Positions 32,834 to 41,644 of a DNA stretch of 41,810 nt are shown here, in pieces. A program made the translations under genes and the position numbers. The DNA lies in NCBI GenBank assembly GCA_014860115.1, contig JACZKK010000093.1:1-41810 (forward strand), written 5' to 3'. The notes below the pieces were generated by a model, which made no database searches, had not been told where the DNA came from, and worked only from the letters and a program-made list of their open reading frames with translations. Every line of letters starts with the position of its first letter. Positions within the stretch are counted from its first letter, which is position 1. The DNA is from Ignavibacteriaceae bacterium (GTDB taxonomy: Bacteria > Bacteroidota > Ignavibacteria > Ignavibacteriales > Ignavibacteriaceae).

Positions 32834-35800
32834 CTACTTCATCAAAATCATTTTTTTAGTATCGATAAACTTTTCTGAGATTAATTGATAAAAATATACT
32901 CCGCTTGAGAGATTATTCCGCTCAAAAGTTAGAACGTAATTTCCCGCTTGCTTATTTTCATCTACAAGCACGGCGATCTCAGTTCCGAGTGCATCATAAA
33001 TTTTCAAAGTAACTTGCCCTGCTTTAGGAATTGAGTATTTGATTGTTGTAGCAGGGTTGAAAGGATTTGGATAGTTCTGTCCGAGATTATAATCAGCAGG
33101 TAAATTATTACCATCCCCATCGACTGAAACAACACCAATATTGAATTCACCAAATGCAATCGGGCTTCCTGCATATGCAGCATCAACAGCACGAAGCTGC
33201 CATTGATACTGTCCGTTGACAAGCCCGGCAAGCGACCACTCAACAACTGCACTGATATTTCCGGGTTCAGGCAGTCTTGAAAAAGTTTCTTCACCAACTC
33301 TTTGCAGAGTACTGATTGGAACATGCGTTCCATTTCTTACTACAACGAGATCATACGTAATCGCCGGACCAGGAGTATGATCATCAAAGGAAGGTAACCA
33401 GGAAAGAATTACTTCATTATTTGTCATAACAGTTGCGCTTAAACCAATCGGCATTGATGGAGCTTCATTAAGTGCAGGGACATCATTTCTATAGATGTGC
33501 ATTTGTGCTTCAACAAGTCCGTTACCACCCGGTACGAAATACTGTCCGGCAATAAAATAATCAAGATCAGCATCACCATCTAAATCGAACCATGAGAAAG
33601 TACCGCCGCGATCACCAGCTGCTCTCGGTGCCGGCAATTCATTACCTGATTCAGTGAAGACTCCATTATTGTTAGTGTATATTCTTGCCCGACCTTCAAT
33701 ATTTCCGGTACCGGGGTTATGAGTTCCTGCTAAAAGAATATCCATATCGCCATCCGAATCGTAGTCTGCCCAGGTAGCAGCGGTAAGATCAAACCAGCCT
33801 TCGCACGGAATACAGCTAATTACATCAAACGGAATAAATGTATCATTTTCATTTTTGTAAATACGTAGAGCCATTGGTGTATATGTGCTATCGATTTCTT
33901 TCAGATTTCCGACGACCAGAATATCAAGATCTCCATCGCCATCGTAATCTCCCCATTGGACTTCACCTCGCTCGACACTTAAATTTTCAAGAATATTTTC
34001 TCTCGTAAATGATCCATTGCCGTCATTTCTATAGCGATGAATGAATCCATCATCATAAAGTGGAGCAACATTTATTAAAAGTAAATCGAGATCCTGATCT
34101 CCATCGAAGTCAGCCCATGAGCTTTGAGCATGACTTGTCGGTGCAAACATTGAGTCGGTTTCAGTGAAAATCCAACTCCCATTCTGACCGGGACCATCAT
34201 TTCGCATCAGTAGAGTACGATAAGAAAAAGTGTTGTTATCAAATACTGAGGGGATTAGTAAATCCTGATCGCCATCGTTATCATAATCAGCCCAGGTAAT
34301 TGAACGAAGGTCGAACTCAGCCTGGCTGTTTTCTTCCCAATAATTTGGAAGTTCTGTATCAGTAAGAATCAAAGAACCTGAATCGTTCTTGTAAAGTATT
34401 GTTGCCCCATCTGTTCCGACAACCAGGTCCAAATCTGTATCATTATCAAAATCACCCCATGCAAGATCTGAAGCTCCTGAAGTGAGTGAACCTAATGGAA
34501 TATCAATGTATGAAAAATCCCATTTGACCGAATCTGCCGAACCATCATTACGTAAAAGAACAAGTTTATCTTCAACACTCACATTATAGACGACATAATA
34601 ACCTAATACTGCAATATCCAGATCGCCATCTAAATCATAATCGGCAGGCGCAGTCGTTATAACCCAAAAGTCTTCATCTTGCGGTGTTACGAACAGAGAA
34701 TCCAGTGGAGTTACTTCTGTAAAATCTCCAAAAGTTCCGCCAGGTCCCGGCTGAACGACAATTATTCTTCCTGCAGTACCATTATCACCATCATCATCAG
34801 TTACTGTTAAAGAAACAATGTAAGTATTAGCTGTATCAAAAGTGTGAGTTGGATTTTGTTGATTTGAAAAGCTGCCGTCACCAAAATTCCATTCCCAACT
34901 AAAGATGAATCCATCCGGATCTGTACTTGTATCTATAAAATCAACTGTGAGACCTGTCGCCACAAACTCAAATGATGCTACAGGTGGTAGATTAACAGGC
35001 GGTGGTGGCGGACCATTGAAATGTTCAATGTATCCCTGGTAACCAACAGTCCATGCATCTCCACCTTGAATACCGACAATAGAATTGAAAATACCAAAAC
35101 CTTTTGAACCAATATTCATAACTGACCAGCTTTGTCCACCGGTAGCAGAATAGAAAGCTGCATCACTATTGGTGCTTACCCAAAGTTCATTTGCACCGAG
35201 TATATGAATATCGGTAAAGTTATCGTTGGTGGATGGTGTGGGCAAAATTTCCCATGTTATCCCGCCATCATTGCTGCGATATGCCTGACCCCACCATCCT
35301 ACCGCATAACCAATACTTTCATTAAAGAAATCCATATCTTCTATTTGTACCGGCGAGTACGGTATTTCACCTTGAATCCATGTTAATCCATTATCTGTAC
35401 TGCGGTAGAAGACTTCACCGACATTTGCAGCCCAGATATTGGAACCTTCAATATCAACTGATCTGTAAGTTCCTAAAAATTCTGTAACCGGAATCCAGTT
35501 TGATCCTCCGTCCGTTGTATGATATAAAGCACCGGTCTCGAAGCTCTGACCGATGACCCATCCATCGAGCAATGAAGAAAAGTGAATGTCCTCGGCTGAT
35601 GACATACTCACCGGTTTGCCTGGAGTAGCTGACCAACTATTTCCTCCGTCAGTACTTTTGTATACTTGACCTGTTTGATCGACGACCACAACTTCATTTT
35701 GTCCGATAACCTGAACAGCTTTCAGGTTATTCTGTGTAAATCTTTCATGAATTATCCACGGTGGAAGTCCATTACTTGTAAGCAGAGTTCCATTATCGCC

Positions 35801-36997
35801 GACAGCAATAAGATTTCCACTTGGAAACCTTGCAATGTCATTAAGAGATTCCCCGGTACCGCTCGAAATCTGGAACCACGATGCACCGCTGTTAGTAGTT
35901 TTAATTAGAAATCCAGCACCATATCCGAAATAACCTGTTTGAGCATCAGCAAAATGAGGAACTGCGCTGCTTAAAAAACCTGGCTGCTGCCCTGGTGAAA
36001 TAAAACTTTGAATCCAACTCATTCCTTCATCGGTTGAATGATACATATTTCCCAAAAAATCAGATGCGACTAAATTCTGTGTATTGGCTGAAACAAATGC
36101 GTAGATTCCTTCTGGTATAATTTCCCCCAGGTCATTCCATGATTGTCCGCCATCGGAAGATCTGAAAACACGATCATCGTAATTTGGAAATGTACCGGCT
36201 CTGCCATGCGCTAGAACAATATTAGAAGAGACTACAAAAAGTTCAGACTTATCATTTGCGCTATTACCTGTAACCCAGCTCACTCCGCCATCAGTTGATC
36301 TGATAAAAGAGTTGTTTACTATTGCAACGGCAATATCGGGAGAAAGAAAAGCGATAGCATCAGCATCACCGGGTAGAACTTGTGTAAAATTGATTCCACC
36401 ATCAGTTGTTCTATATATTCCTGTCTCAGAAACTCCTAAGGCTATGTTTGTAGTTATAAAGTCAAATTGATAAATATTATTTGGTGATGCTTCCCACGAA
36501 TCTCCGCCATCTCTGCTGATTTGGATACCGAAATTACCGGTTGCCACACCAAATGCTGGTGTATAAAATTTCATAAAATAAGTTGAGCCTAGAAATGGTA
36601 TTTCCGTCCAGTTTGTTCCTCCATCGATGGTACGATAATTCTCGTTGCCGTACGCCCAACCAAATTGACTATCAAGAAAAAATAATCCGTTGAGAGGATT
36701 GCTGAGCGTAACAGGAATATTTAATTGTGTCCAATTTGTTCCGCCATTAGTCGATTCGAAAAGTGAGCCGCCGAAATCGAACGGGTCATCATCCGTAGCA
36801 ATGAAAACTCTTTGTGCAGTCGGGGCACCGATTCCTCTAATATCCAAATGGGTCGGAAGAGGACTTTGTGTATCCCATTGAGCTAATGTTGAATTCGAAA
36901 GGAAGAACAATAAAAAAGTTATAATGAATGAAAACAGATTTTTAACCACTTTAGTTTTCCTTTTTGAAAATAAGTTTATTTTGTAGTAAAAGCGCAT
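32834..36997 (-). CDS. Giant secreted chimera: Asp-box repeats, PKD, FG-GAP and type IX sorting domains
   Basis: This protein has about 1387 residues. After a signal peptide (cleaved near residue 40, TLAQ/WD) come 13 Asp-box (BNR/YCF48-like) motifs such as STDGGVSW and TTDGGSNW (about 75-630). A PKD domain with WEWNFGDGSFSNQQNPTHTF follows (about 670-748), then seven FG-GAP/VCBS-like calcium-binding repeats such as DYDGDGDLDILVVG (about 785-1170), an Fn3-like domain, and a type IX tail ([17 protein letters not shown] to TKKMILMK). It is exported and probably surface-attached. I start it at 36997, where AAAGGA is well spaced; a longer frame from 37027 has no such site. No catalytic site was recognised. 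Confidence 0.9.
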   Translation of the reverse strand: MRFYYKINLFSKRKTKVVKNLFSFIITFLLFFLSNSTLAQWDTQSPLPTHLDIRGIGAPTAQRVFIATDDDPFDFGGSLFESTNGGTNWTQLNIPVTLSNPLNGLFFLDSQFGWAYGNENYRTIDGGTNWTEIPFLGSTYFMKFYTPAFGVATGNFGIQISRDGGDSWEASPNNIYQFDFITTNIALGVSETGIYRTTDGGINFTQVLPGDADAIAFLSPDIAVAIVNNSFIRSTDGGVSWVTGNSANDKSELFVVSSNIVLAHGRAGTFPNYDDRVFRSSDGGQSWNDLGEIIPEGIYAFVSANTQNLVASDFLGNMYHSTDEGMSWIQSFISPGQQPGFLSSAVPHFADAQTGYFGYGAGFLIKTTNSGASWFQISSGTGESLNDIARFPSGNLIAVGDNGTLLTSNGLPPWIIHERFTQNNLKAVQVIGQNEVVVVDQTGQVYKSTDGGNSWSATPGKPVSMSSAEDIHFSSLLDGWVIGQSFETGALYHTTDGGSNWIPVTEFLGTYRSVDIEGSNIWAANVGEVFYRSTDNGLTWIQGEIPYSPVQIEDMDFFNESIGYAVGWWGQAYRSNDGGITWEILPTPSTNDNFTDIHILGANELWVSTNSDAAFYSATGGQSWSVMNIGSKGFGIFNSIVGIQGGDAWTVGYQGYIEHFNGPPPPPVNLPPVASFEFVATGLTVDFIDTSTDPDGFIFSWEWNFGDGSFSNQQNPTHTFDTANTYIVSLTVTDDDGDNGTAGRIIVVQPGPGGTFGDFTEVTPLDSLFVTPQDEDFWVITTAPADYDLDGDLDIAVLGYYVVYNVSVEDKLVLLRNDGSADSVKWDFSYIDIPLGSLTSGASDLAWGDFDNDTDLDLVVGTDGATILYKNDSGSLILTDTELPNYWEENSQAEFDLRSITWADYDNDGDQDLLIPSVFDNNTFSYRTLLMRNDGPGQNGSWIFTETDSMFAPTSHAQSSWADFDGDQDLDLLLINVAPLYDDGFIHRYRNDGNGSFTRENILENLSVERGEVQWGDYDGDGDLDILVVGNLKEIDSTYTPMALRIYKNENDTFIPFDVISCIPCEGWFDLTAATWADYDSDGDMDILLAGTHNPGTGNIEGRARIYTNNNGVFTESGNELPAPRAAGDRGGTFSWFDLDGDADLDYFIAGQYFVPGGNGLVEAQMHIYRNDVPALNEAPSMPIGLSATVMTNNEVILSWLPSFDDHTPGPAITYDLVVVRNGTHVPISTLQRVGEETFSRLPEPGNISAVVEWSLAGLVNGQYQWQLRAVDAAYAGSPIAFGEFNIGVVSVDGDGNNLPADYNLGQNYPNPFNPATTIKYSIPKAGQVTLKIYDALGTEIAVLVDENKQAGNYVLTFERNNLSSGVYFYQLISEKFIDTKKMILMK

Positions 36998-37183
36998 ACA
37001 GGTTCCTTTTAATTGATATTCATTCATAATAGTTACTTCACAATTAAAACAGTGACATTATAATAAGAAAAATTTATTCATTCAGATACTTGTCTGGCAA
37101 AAAAAAGCGATAAAAAGTTGCAAAATCTACAATTAGATGGGATACCCGCGAGATTTACTTTTGAATGATGCACTAAATAAATA

Positions 37184-37212
37184 ACCCTCCGAGTTTACGA
37201 AACTCAGAGGGT
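37184..37212 (-). terminator. Rho-independent terminator, second secreted protein gene
   Basis: ACCCTC-c-GAGTTT (37184-37196) and AAACTC-a-GAGGGT (37200-37212) form a 13-bp stem with one mismatch and a 3-base loop, followed on the minus strand by TATTTATTTAG. It closes the gene at 37228-38712. Confidence 0.85.
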
Positions 37213-37227
37213 CGGTCAGCAATCGCA

Positions 37228-38712
37228 TTATTTAGTTAATATCATTTTTCTAGTAGTTCTATAATTCTCAGTAGCGAGAGTATAAAAATAAACACCGGAA
37301 CTTAGATTACCGGCCTTAAAATCAACCTCATATACTCCTGGTGATAACTTTTCGTTTACGATAGTCGCTACTTCTTTTCCAATAACACTAAATATTTTTA
37401 GAGTGACGATCTCCTCTGATAAAATACTAAACTTTATTTTGGTATTCGGATTAAAAGGATTTGGATAATTTTGTTCTAATGTGTAACCTTCTGAAACTAT
37501 TCCTTCTTCAATAACCAGAGATACAATTGTCTGATTAATTCTAGCTGTATTACCACCTACAACATAAACATCATTATCACTACCAAGAGTAATATCATTG
37601 GCGTAACTCCCTGGTAATGTTACAGTCCATGCAGAGGTGCCATTTCTATTTACTTTACAAACCGCCATTTCAGTTAATGTTCCAGCGGCGAGATAAATAT
37701 TATCTTGCTGATCCATGATTAATCTGGCATGCAACATAAGAGCGAATGTGCTATCTGCATCCGGATTTGCCCAAACAATGTTACCATCACCATCAACTTT
37801 GATGAATGATGAACCAAATGAATTTGGGTTAGGGAAACCACAAACTACTGGTTGATTATCGCTTCCTACCTCTACTCTGAATCCTGCGAGATTATAAAAA
37901 TTTGACCAGATCAAACTTCCGGTTGGTGAGACCTTTTTTAATTCTGTTCCTCCATTCATAACATATTCTCCATGAACAAGGTAAGTGTGTCCGAAATCAT
38001 CTCCTTCACAATCACCTATTGTAAGACTCGAAACACCAGGGTAACTCCAGATATGATTTCCATTCAAATCGATTTTTGCGTAACCGTTTATACTTCCGAA
38101 GATAGCTCTGCCGGTAATTACGATAGCATTATCGGGAGTGAATTTGAAATTAATTGGTGCACCAATTCCGTTTGCGTCATAGTATGTCCATATAGTTGAA
38201 CCATCTGGTGCGAACTTTTTTACCTTTGTAACATAACCAGGAATTCCACTTCCCATTCCTAATACATAAATGTTATTACTATTATCGACCAAACACTTCT
38301 TTGTATATGATCCATCAAATGAAGTCTCGTATACATTTCTCCAAATTAAATTTCCAGCAGAATCAAATTTCATAAGTATACTTGCAGCCTCTACAGGATT
38401 CGAGTAACCCGACATTAATGTTCCCGAAACCAGAATGTTTCCTAGATTATCGGTTGCGACCCAGGTAGCTTTTTCCCACTTTGAATTATCAGTTTGATCA
38501 AATTTCTCCTGCCAAATAAATACTCCATCTGAGTTTCGCTTTGTAAGAAAAATATCTCCAGCAGGATTATATTCGTAATAAACCGTGTAAACATTGTCAG
38601 AGCCATCTACAGCAATAGAAATACCTTCCGTGTCCTGCAGCCACTGGATACTAACCTGTCCATAAGAAATTACGGTTATAAAAACTAATGTCATACTTAA
38701 AACTTTTTTCAT
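37228..38712 (-). CDS. Secreted beta-propeller protein with type IX sorting domain
   Basis: This 494-residue protein has a signal peptide (residues 1-19, ending SYGQ). The body (about 20-405) is a series of strand repeats such as DSAGNLIWRNVY, DLNGNHIWSYPG, SPTGSLIWSNFY and DGDGNIVWANPD. This is the SBBP/delta-60-like pattern of a beta-propeller, with a recurring Gly-Asn/Ser-x-Ile-Trp core. The tail (about 410-494) is a type IX sorting domain from [17 protein letters not shown] to TRKMILTK. Such proteins are surface or extracellular and may bind polymers or proteins; no catalytic residues stand out. It is the middle of three adjacent type IX cargo genes, each with its own leader. Confidence 0.9.
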   Translation of the reverse strand: MKKVLSMTLVFITVISYGQVSIQWLQDTEGISIAVDGSDNVYTVYYEYNPAGDIFLTKRNSDGVFIWQEKFDQTDNSKWEKATWVATDNLGNILVSGTLMSGYSNPVEAASILMKFDSAGNLIWRNVYETSFDGSYTKKCLVDNSNNIYVLGMGSGIPGYVTKVKKFAPDGSTIWTYYDANGIGAPINFKFTPDNAIVITGRAIFGSINGYAKIDLNGNHIWSYPGVSSLTIGDCEGDDFGHTYLVHGEYVMNGGTELKKVSPTGSLIWSNFYNLAGFRVEVGSDNQPVVCGFPNPNSFGSSFIKVDGDGNIVWANPDADSTFALMLHARLIMDQQDNIYLAAGTLTEMAVCKVNRNGTSAWTVTLPGSYANDITLGSDNDVYVVGGNTARINQTIVSLVIEEGIVSEGYTLEQNYPNPFNPNTKIKFSILSEEIVTLKIFSVIGKEVATIVNEKLSPGVYEVDFKAGNLSSGVYFYTLATENYRTTRKMILTK

Positions 38713-38809
38713 ATTACTTGTGACCCTTATTTATAGAATAACTTATTGTTTTGTTTATTAATAATTTATAATTCATTTTGCTACGAAGAATTAACTCATT
38801 AGAATTATT

Positions 38810-40036
38810 CTATTTAATTAGTATCATCTTTTTTACTTCACGGAAATTATCAGTTTCCATTGAGTAGAAGTAGGCACCGCTTGAGAGATCTGCTGCATTG
38901 AAATCAACCTCATAAGTTCCCGGTTGTTTTACTTCATTTAATAGCGTAGCTACTTCAGAACCAACCGTGTTATAAACTTTAATGATCGTATTACTCCGTT
39001 CTGGTACTGAGAATTTGATTTTAGTTAAAGGGTTAAATGGATTTGGATAATTTTGTTCAAGAACCAGGGTGTTTGGCGCTACACTATTTTCATTTTCAAC
39101 ATTAGTCGGCGGCGAATAGTTGGTAACAATTACCCCAAGGTTTCCAACCGCCCAGGCGTTTGCGCCATCAACTGAATGGATTGAATTTAAATCCTGTCCA
39201 GTCTGTGATTGTAGTACAATCCAATTCAAACCAGCATTGGTTGTTGAGTATAAAGTCCCAGCACCACCAACGACCCATCCTTCATTTTGATTCACGAAGT
39301 GAAGTCCATTCAATCCAACCTGTATTCCTGTAGAACGAGAAGTCCAGTTAGCTCCACCGTTACTTGTATACATAAAGAATGAATTACTTCCGCCCGCAAA
39401 TCCAATTGACCCATCAATGAACTGAATATCTTTTATGTCATCGGTTGCAGGATTGCTCATCGAAGTGAAAGATGTTCCACCGTTACTTGAAAATAACATT
39501 AATCCATTTCTTGCTCCAACCCAAACACTTTGGTCAACAGCAGCCACACATAGAAGTCTTTCGGATGTACCTGAATTCAGAGTAGTCCAGGTGTTTCCGT
39601 TATCCGTCGATTTAACTGCCGCTCCATCATCACCCACAGCGAAAAATGTGGAGCCACCGGCAAAACCGGCTCCTCTCAATTGTAATGATGTACTGCTGTT
39701 TTTTGAAATCCAGTTTGTTCCGCCATTGGTGGTCGTAAAAACTGTCCCGTTATCTCCAACTACTATTCCAGTACTTGCATCTTTAAACACAATTTGGTGA
39801 AGATCAGAACCAGTCAAGGTAACAAGTGACCATGTATTACCTGCATCAATCGTGTGAAGTATTGCACCTGCATCTCCACAAGCCCAGCCTTCAGTTACAC
39901 TAATCATTTGAATTCCTTTGAGTTGAACACTGGTATTTGAATTTTGGATTTGCCAGCTTTGAGCGATTGAAAATGATGTGATCATCGTAAAAAAAATAAT
40001 CACAGCTGAGATTCTGGTGAAGTTAAAGTTTTTCAT
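38810..40036 (-). CDS. Secreted YCF48/Asp-box repeat protein with type IX sorting domain
   Basis: The protein has 408 residues with a signal peptide (ending SIAQ near residue 26). The body holds six Asp-box-type motifs (TIDAGNTW, TTNGGTNW, STDNGNTW, SSNGGTSF, TSNGGANW, TTNAGLNW), each following a GWACGDAG- or FAVGDDG-like strand, the YCF48-type propeller pattern. A type IX sorting tail runs from [17 protein letters not shown] to VKKMILIK. I start it at 40036 because a full GGAGGA site lies 4-9 bases upstream; four further codons precede it in the open frame. The body resembles the N-terminal half of the giant protein encoded further along. Confidence 0.9.
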   Translation of the reverse strand: MKNFNFTRISAVIIFFTMITSFSIAQSWQIQNSNTSVQLKGIQMISVTEGWACGDAGAILHTIDAGNTWSLVTLTGSDLHQIVFKDASTGIVVGDNGTVFTTTNGGTNWISKNSSTSLQLRGAGFAGGSTFFAVGDDGAAVKSTDNGNTWTTLNSGTSERLLCVAAVDQSVWVGARNGLMLFSSNGGTSFTSMSNPATDDIKDIQFIDGSIGFAGGSNSFFMYTSNGGANWTSRSTGIQVGLNGLHFVNQNEGWVVGGAGTLYSTTNAGLNWIVLQSQTGQDLNSIHSVDGANAWAVGNLGVIVTNYSPPTNVENENSVAPNTLVLEQNYPNPFNPLTKIKFSVPERSNTIIKVYNTVGSEVATLLNEVKQPGTYEVDFNAADLSSGAYFYSMETDNFREVKKMILIK

Positions 40037-40069
40037 TTTTTCCTCCATGGATTTGTTTATGATATGTTA

Positions 40070-40492
40070 TTAATTATTTAAAGCTCCGTTGTCAATCCAC
40101 TTTGCAATTGAATCAATTGTTGCGGCTGAAAGCGGATCTCTGTTTAAGGGCATTCGTGGTGATACTTCACCTTTTAACATTTTAATGAGAAGACTGTTTG
40201 CACTATTATTTGGCTGAACTCTGCTGAATTGTGGGAAGAGAAAACTCTGAACATTTACAAGATTGGCAAACGAGTTTCCATCAGTTAATAATAAATTTGC
40301 TTGATTGTTTGTCCCACCGTGGCATCCTGAGAGCGCACAACTGGTATTAAACACTTTGCTCTGGATATCACTTAATTTGCTTAATGGAGCAGAGGTAGTT
40401 GGTGTCGGTTCTGTAGTACTTTCCTCAGAGCAACCCAAAAGCAGAATTGTGGTGAGTGCAAACGATACGAGTAAAATTTTGATTTTTTTCAT
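40070..40492 (-). CDS. Monoheme c-type cytochrome-like lipoprotein with CX4CH motif
   Basis: The protein has 140 residues. A lipobox ends LLLGC (Cys21), so it is membrane-anchored. The heme-attachment site is CALSGCHGG (Cys52, Cys57, His58), with four instead of two residues between the cysteines. Met114 in SPRMPLNRDP is a plausible sixth ligand, and the C-terminal DSIAKWIDNGA helix is typical of small class I cytochromes. CX4CH sites occur in some real cytochromes, but whether heme is bound here needs testing. I start it at 40492, where GAAGGGAAAA precedes the ATG; the longer frame to 40552 would lengthen the signal. The next gene on the strand is a type IX cargo protein, 33 bp away. Confidence 0.78.
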   Translation of the reverse strand: MKKIKILLVSFALTTILLLGCSEESTTEPTPTTSAPLSKLSDIQSKVFNTSCALSGCHGGTNNQANLLLTDGNSFANLVNVQSFLFPQFSRVQPNNSANSLLIKMLKGEVSPRMPLNRDPLSAATIDSIAKWIDNGALNN

Positions 40493-40564
40493 TGTTTTCC
40501 CTTCTAGTGTCATAACACATAAATAGTAGTTAATTTTAATTAATAGTGACATGAGTTGATATAT

Positions 40565-40608
40565 TTAAAAAACGAAGAGGGAATAATTCAAATTAAAACC
40601 ATTCCCTC
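40565..40608 (-). terminator. Rho-independent terminator of the DUF2892 gene
   Basis: On the minus strand, GAGGGAAT (40608 to 40601) pairs with ATTCCCTC (40584 to 40577) to give an 8-bp stem with a 16-nt loop, followed by TTCGTTTTTT. It lies between the DUF2892 gene and the cytochrome lipoprotein gene. Confidence 0.75.
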
Positions 40609-40651
40609 AATTAATATCAATAGACCTGATCAAAGCTTCTAGAAAAGCGAA

Positions 40652-40864
40652 TTAGTTCTTCAGGCTTATTTTTTCGACTTTTACGCTTTTATCTGTTGAA
40701 ACACCGATTAGATTGTAAGCAGGGCACCAGCCAATGAATGCCGTAAATAACGGAACTATTCCAACTAAACCCCACCAGCTCTGGCTGTAGATACCAAAAG
40801 CAATTATCGCTACACCAAAAATTATCCTGATGACCTTATCTGCGCTTCCAACGTTCTTTTTCAT
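40652..40864 (-). CDS. DUF2892 (YgaP-like transmembrane) protein
   Basis: This 70-residue protein has two membrane helices (about 14-28 and 30-46). The N-terminal KNVGSADKVIRIIFGVAIIA and the FIGWCPAYNLIGVST segment with its conserved Cys are typical of DUF2892, the membrane half of YgaP-like rhodaneses. In this family the gene often lies with sulfur- or redox-responsive regulators. Here the Crp/Fnr gene is immediately upstream, and a perfect Crp/Fnr-type palindrome lies 72-86 bp before its start codon. Its own job is unknown. AAAGGAG is present ahead of the ATG. Confidence 0.9.
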   Translation of the reverse strand: MKKNVGSADKVIRIIFGVAIIAFGIYSQSWWGLVGIVPLFTAFIGWCPAYNLIGVSTDKSVKVEKISLKN

Positions 40865-40935
40865 TTTAGTTCTCCTTTAGTTTTATTTGATAATTTATTG
40901 TTGGAACAAAACTAATGAGCTAAAGATGAGAAGTA

Positions 40936-40950
40936 TGTGACAATGTCACA
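40936..40950. promoter_or_regulatory. Perfect Crp/Fnr-type operator
   Basis: TGTGAC-AAT-GTCACA is a perfect inverted repeat with a 3-bp centre, the form of a Crp/Fnr-family site. It lies 72-86 bp upstream of the DUF2892 start and 7 bp downstream of the Crp/Fnr gene stop. It is the most likely target for the regulator encoded next to it. Confidence 0.75.
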
Positions 40951-40956
40951 GATAAG

Positions 40957-41643
40957 TTATTTTTTTTGAAGCGCTTTTAATTTAACAATATCAAGAACCT
41001 TTATTGATCCACGCGAAATTTGAATAACTCCTCTTGCTTCAAAATCTTTAAGTATTCTGCTTACGACTTCTCGGGAAGTACCGATATCTCTTGCAAGCTC
41101 ATTGTGAGTTAATTCTAAAAGTTTTCCTTTTTCACTTAATAAAAAAGTAAGCTTTTCAGCTATTCTTGTATCAACACTCTTGAATGCTATCTCTTCAACG
41201 GTTGTTATGACGTCAGCGAGCCTTTCTGATACAAGATTAAAAACATATTCCTGCCATACCGGATATTTACTTACCCACTCTTTAAACAAATTTGCCGGTA
41301 AGCTTAAAACTTCTGAATCCAACTCCGTTACTGCAATTGCAGGAAAAGATTTTTGGGATAGTATACACGATGCGGTGAGAATACATGAACCGCCTTCATT
41401 TATTCTATAGAGAGTAATTTCTCTTCCGGATGATCCAACTTTATAGACTCTTATAACTCCCTTCAGCAAAAATGAAAAATAATTACACGCATCTCCTTCC
41501 ACCGAAATTATTTTATTTGGCGGGATCTTTTGAAGAAGCGAAGCAGAAAAAAAATCATCAATCTCTTTAAATGATTTTTTTGTCAGGAACGGTAAAAGTT
41601 CCAGAAATTTATCTTTAATTAAAATTTTTCTAACGTCTTCCAT
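40957..41643 (-). CDS. Crp/Fnr family transcriptional regulator
   Basis: This 228-residue regulator has an N-terminal cyclic-nucleotide-binding-like beta-roll (about 30-120, with KIISVEGDACNYFSFLLKG and GREITLYRINEGGSCIL), a long dimerisation helix and a C-terminal winged helix. In the latter, LTHNELARDIGTSREVVSRILKDFEARG (about 177-204) contains the recognition helix. It lacks the N-terminal Cys cluster of oxygen-sensing Fnr; there are Cys residues near 53 and in SCILTASCIL, which could matter for redox sensing but do not form a known cluster pattern. It fits the broad redox/nitrosative-stress subset of the family. A palindrome of the expected type lies just downstream, before the DUF2892 gene. 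Confidence 0.94.
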   Translation of the reverse strand: MEDVRKILIKDKFLELLPFLTKKSFKEIDDFFSASLLQKIPPNKIISVEGDACNYFSFLLKGVIRVYKVGSSGREITLYRINEGGSCILTASCILSQKSFPAIAVTELDSEVLSLPANLFKEWVSKYPVWQEYVFNLVSERLADVITTVEEIAFKSVDTRIAEKLTFLLSEKGKLLELTHNELARDIGTSREVVSRILKDFEARGVIQISRGSIKVLDIVKLKALQKK

Positions 41644-41644
41644 T

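Noticed and set aside
35132-36881. Plus-strand open frames opposite the giant secreted protein gene
   Set aside because: They are antisense to a clear Asp-box repeat protein and have no start signals or domains of their own.
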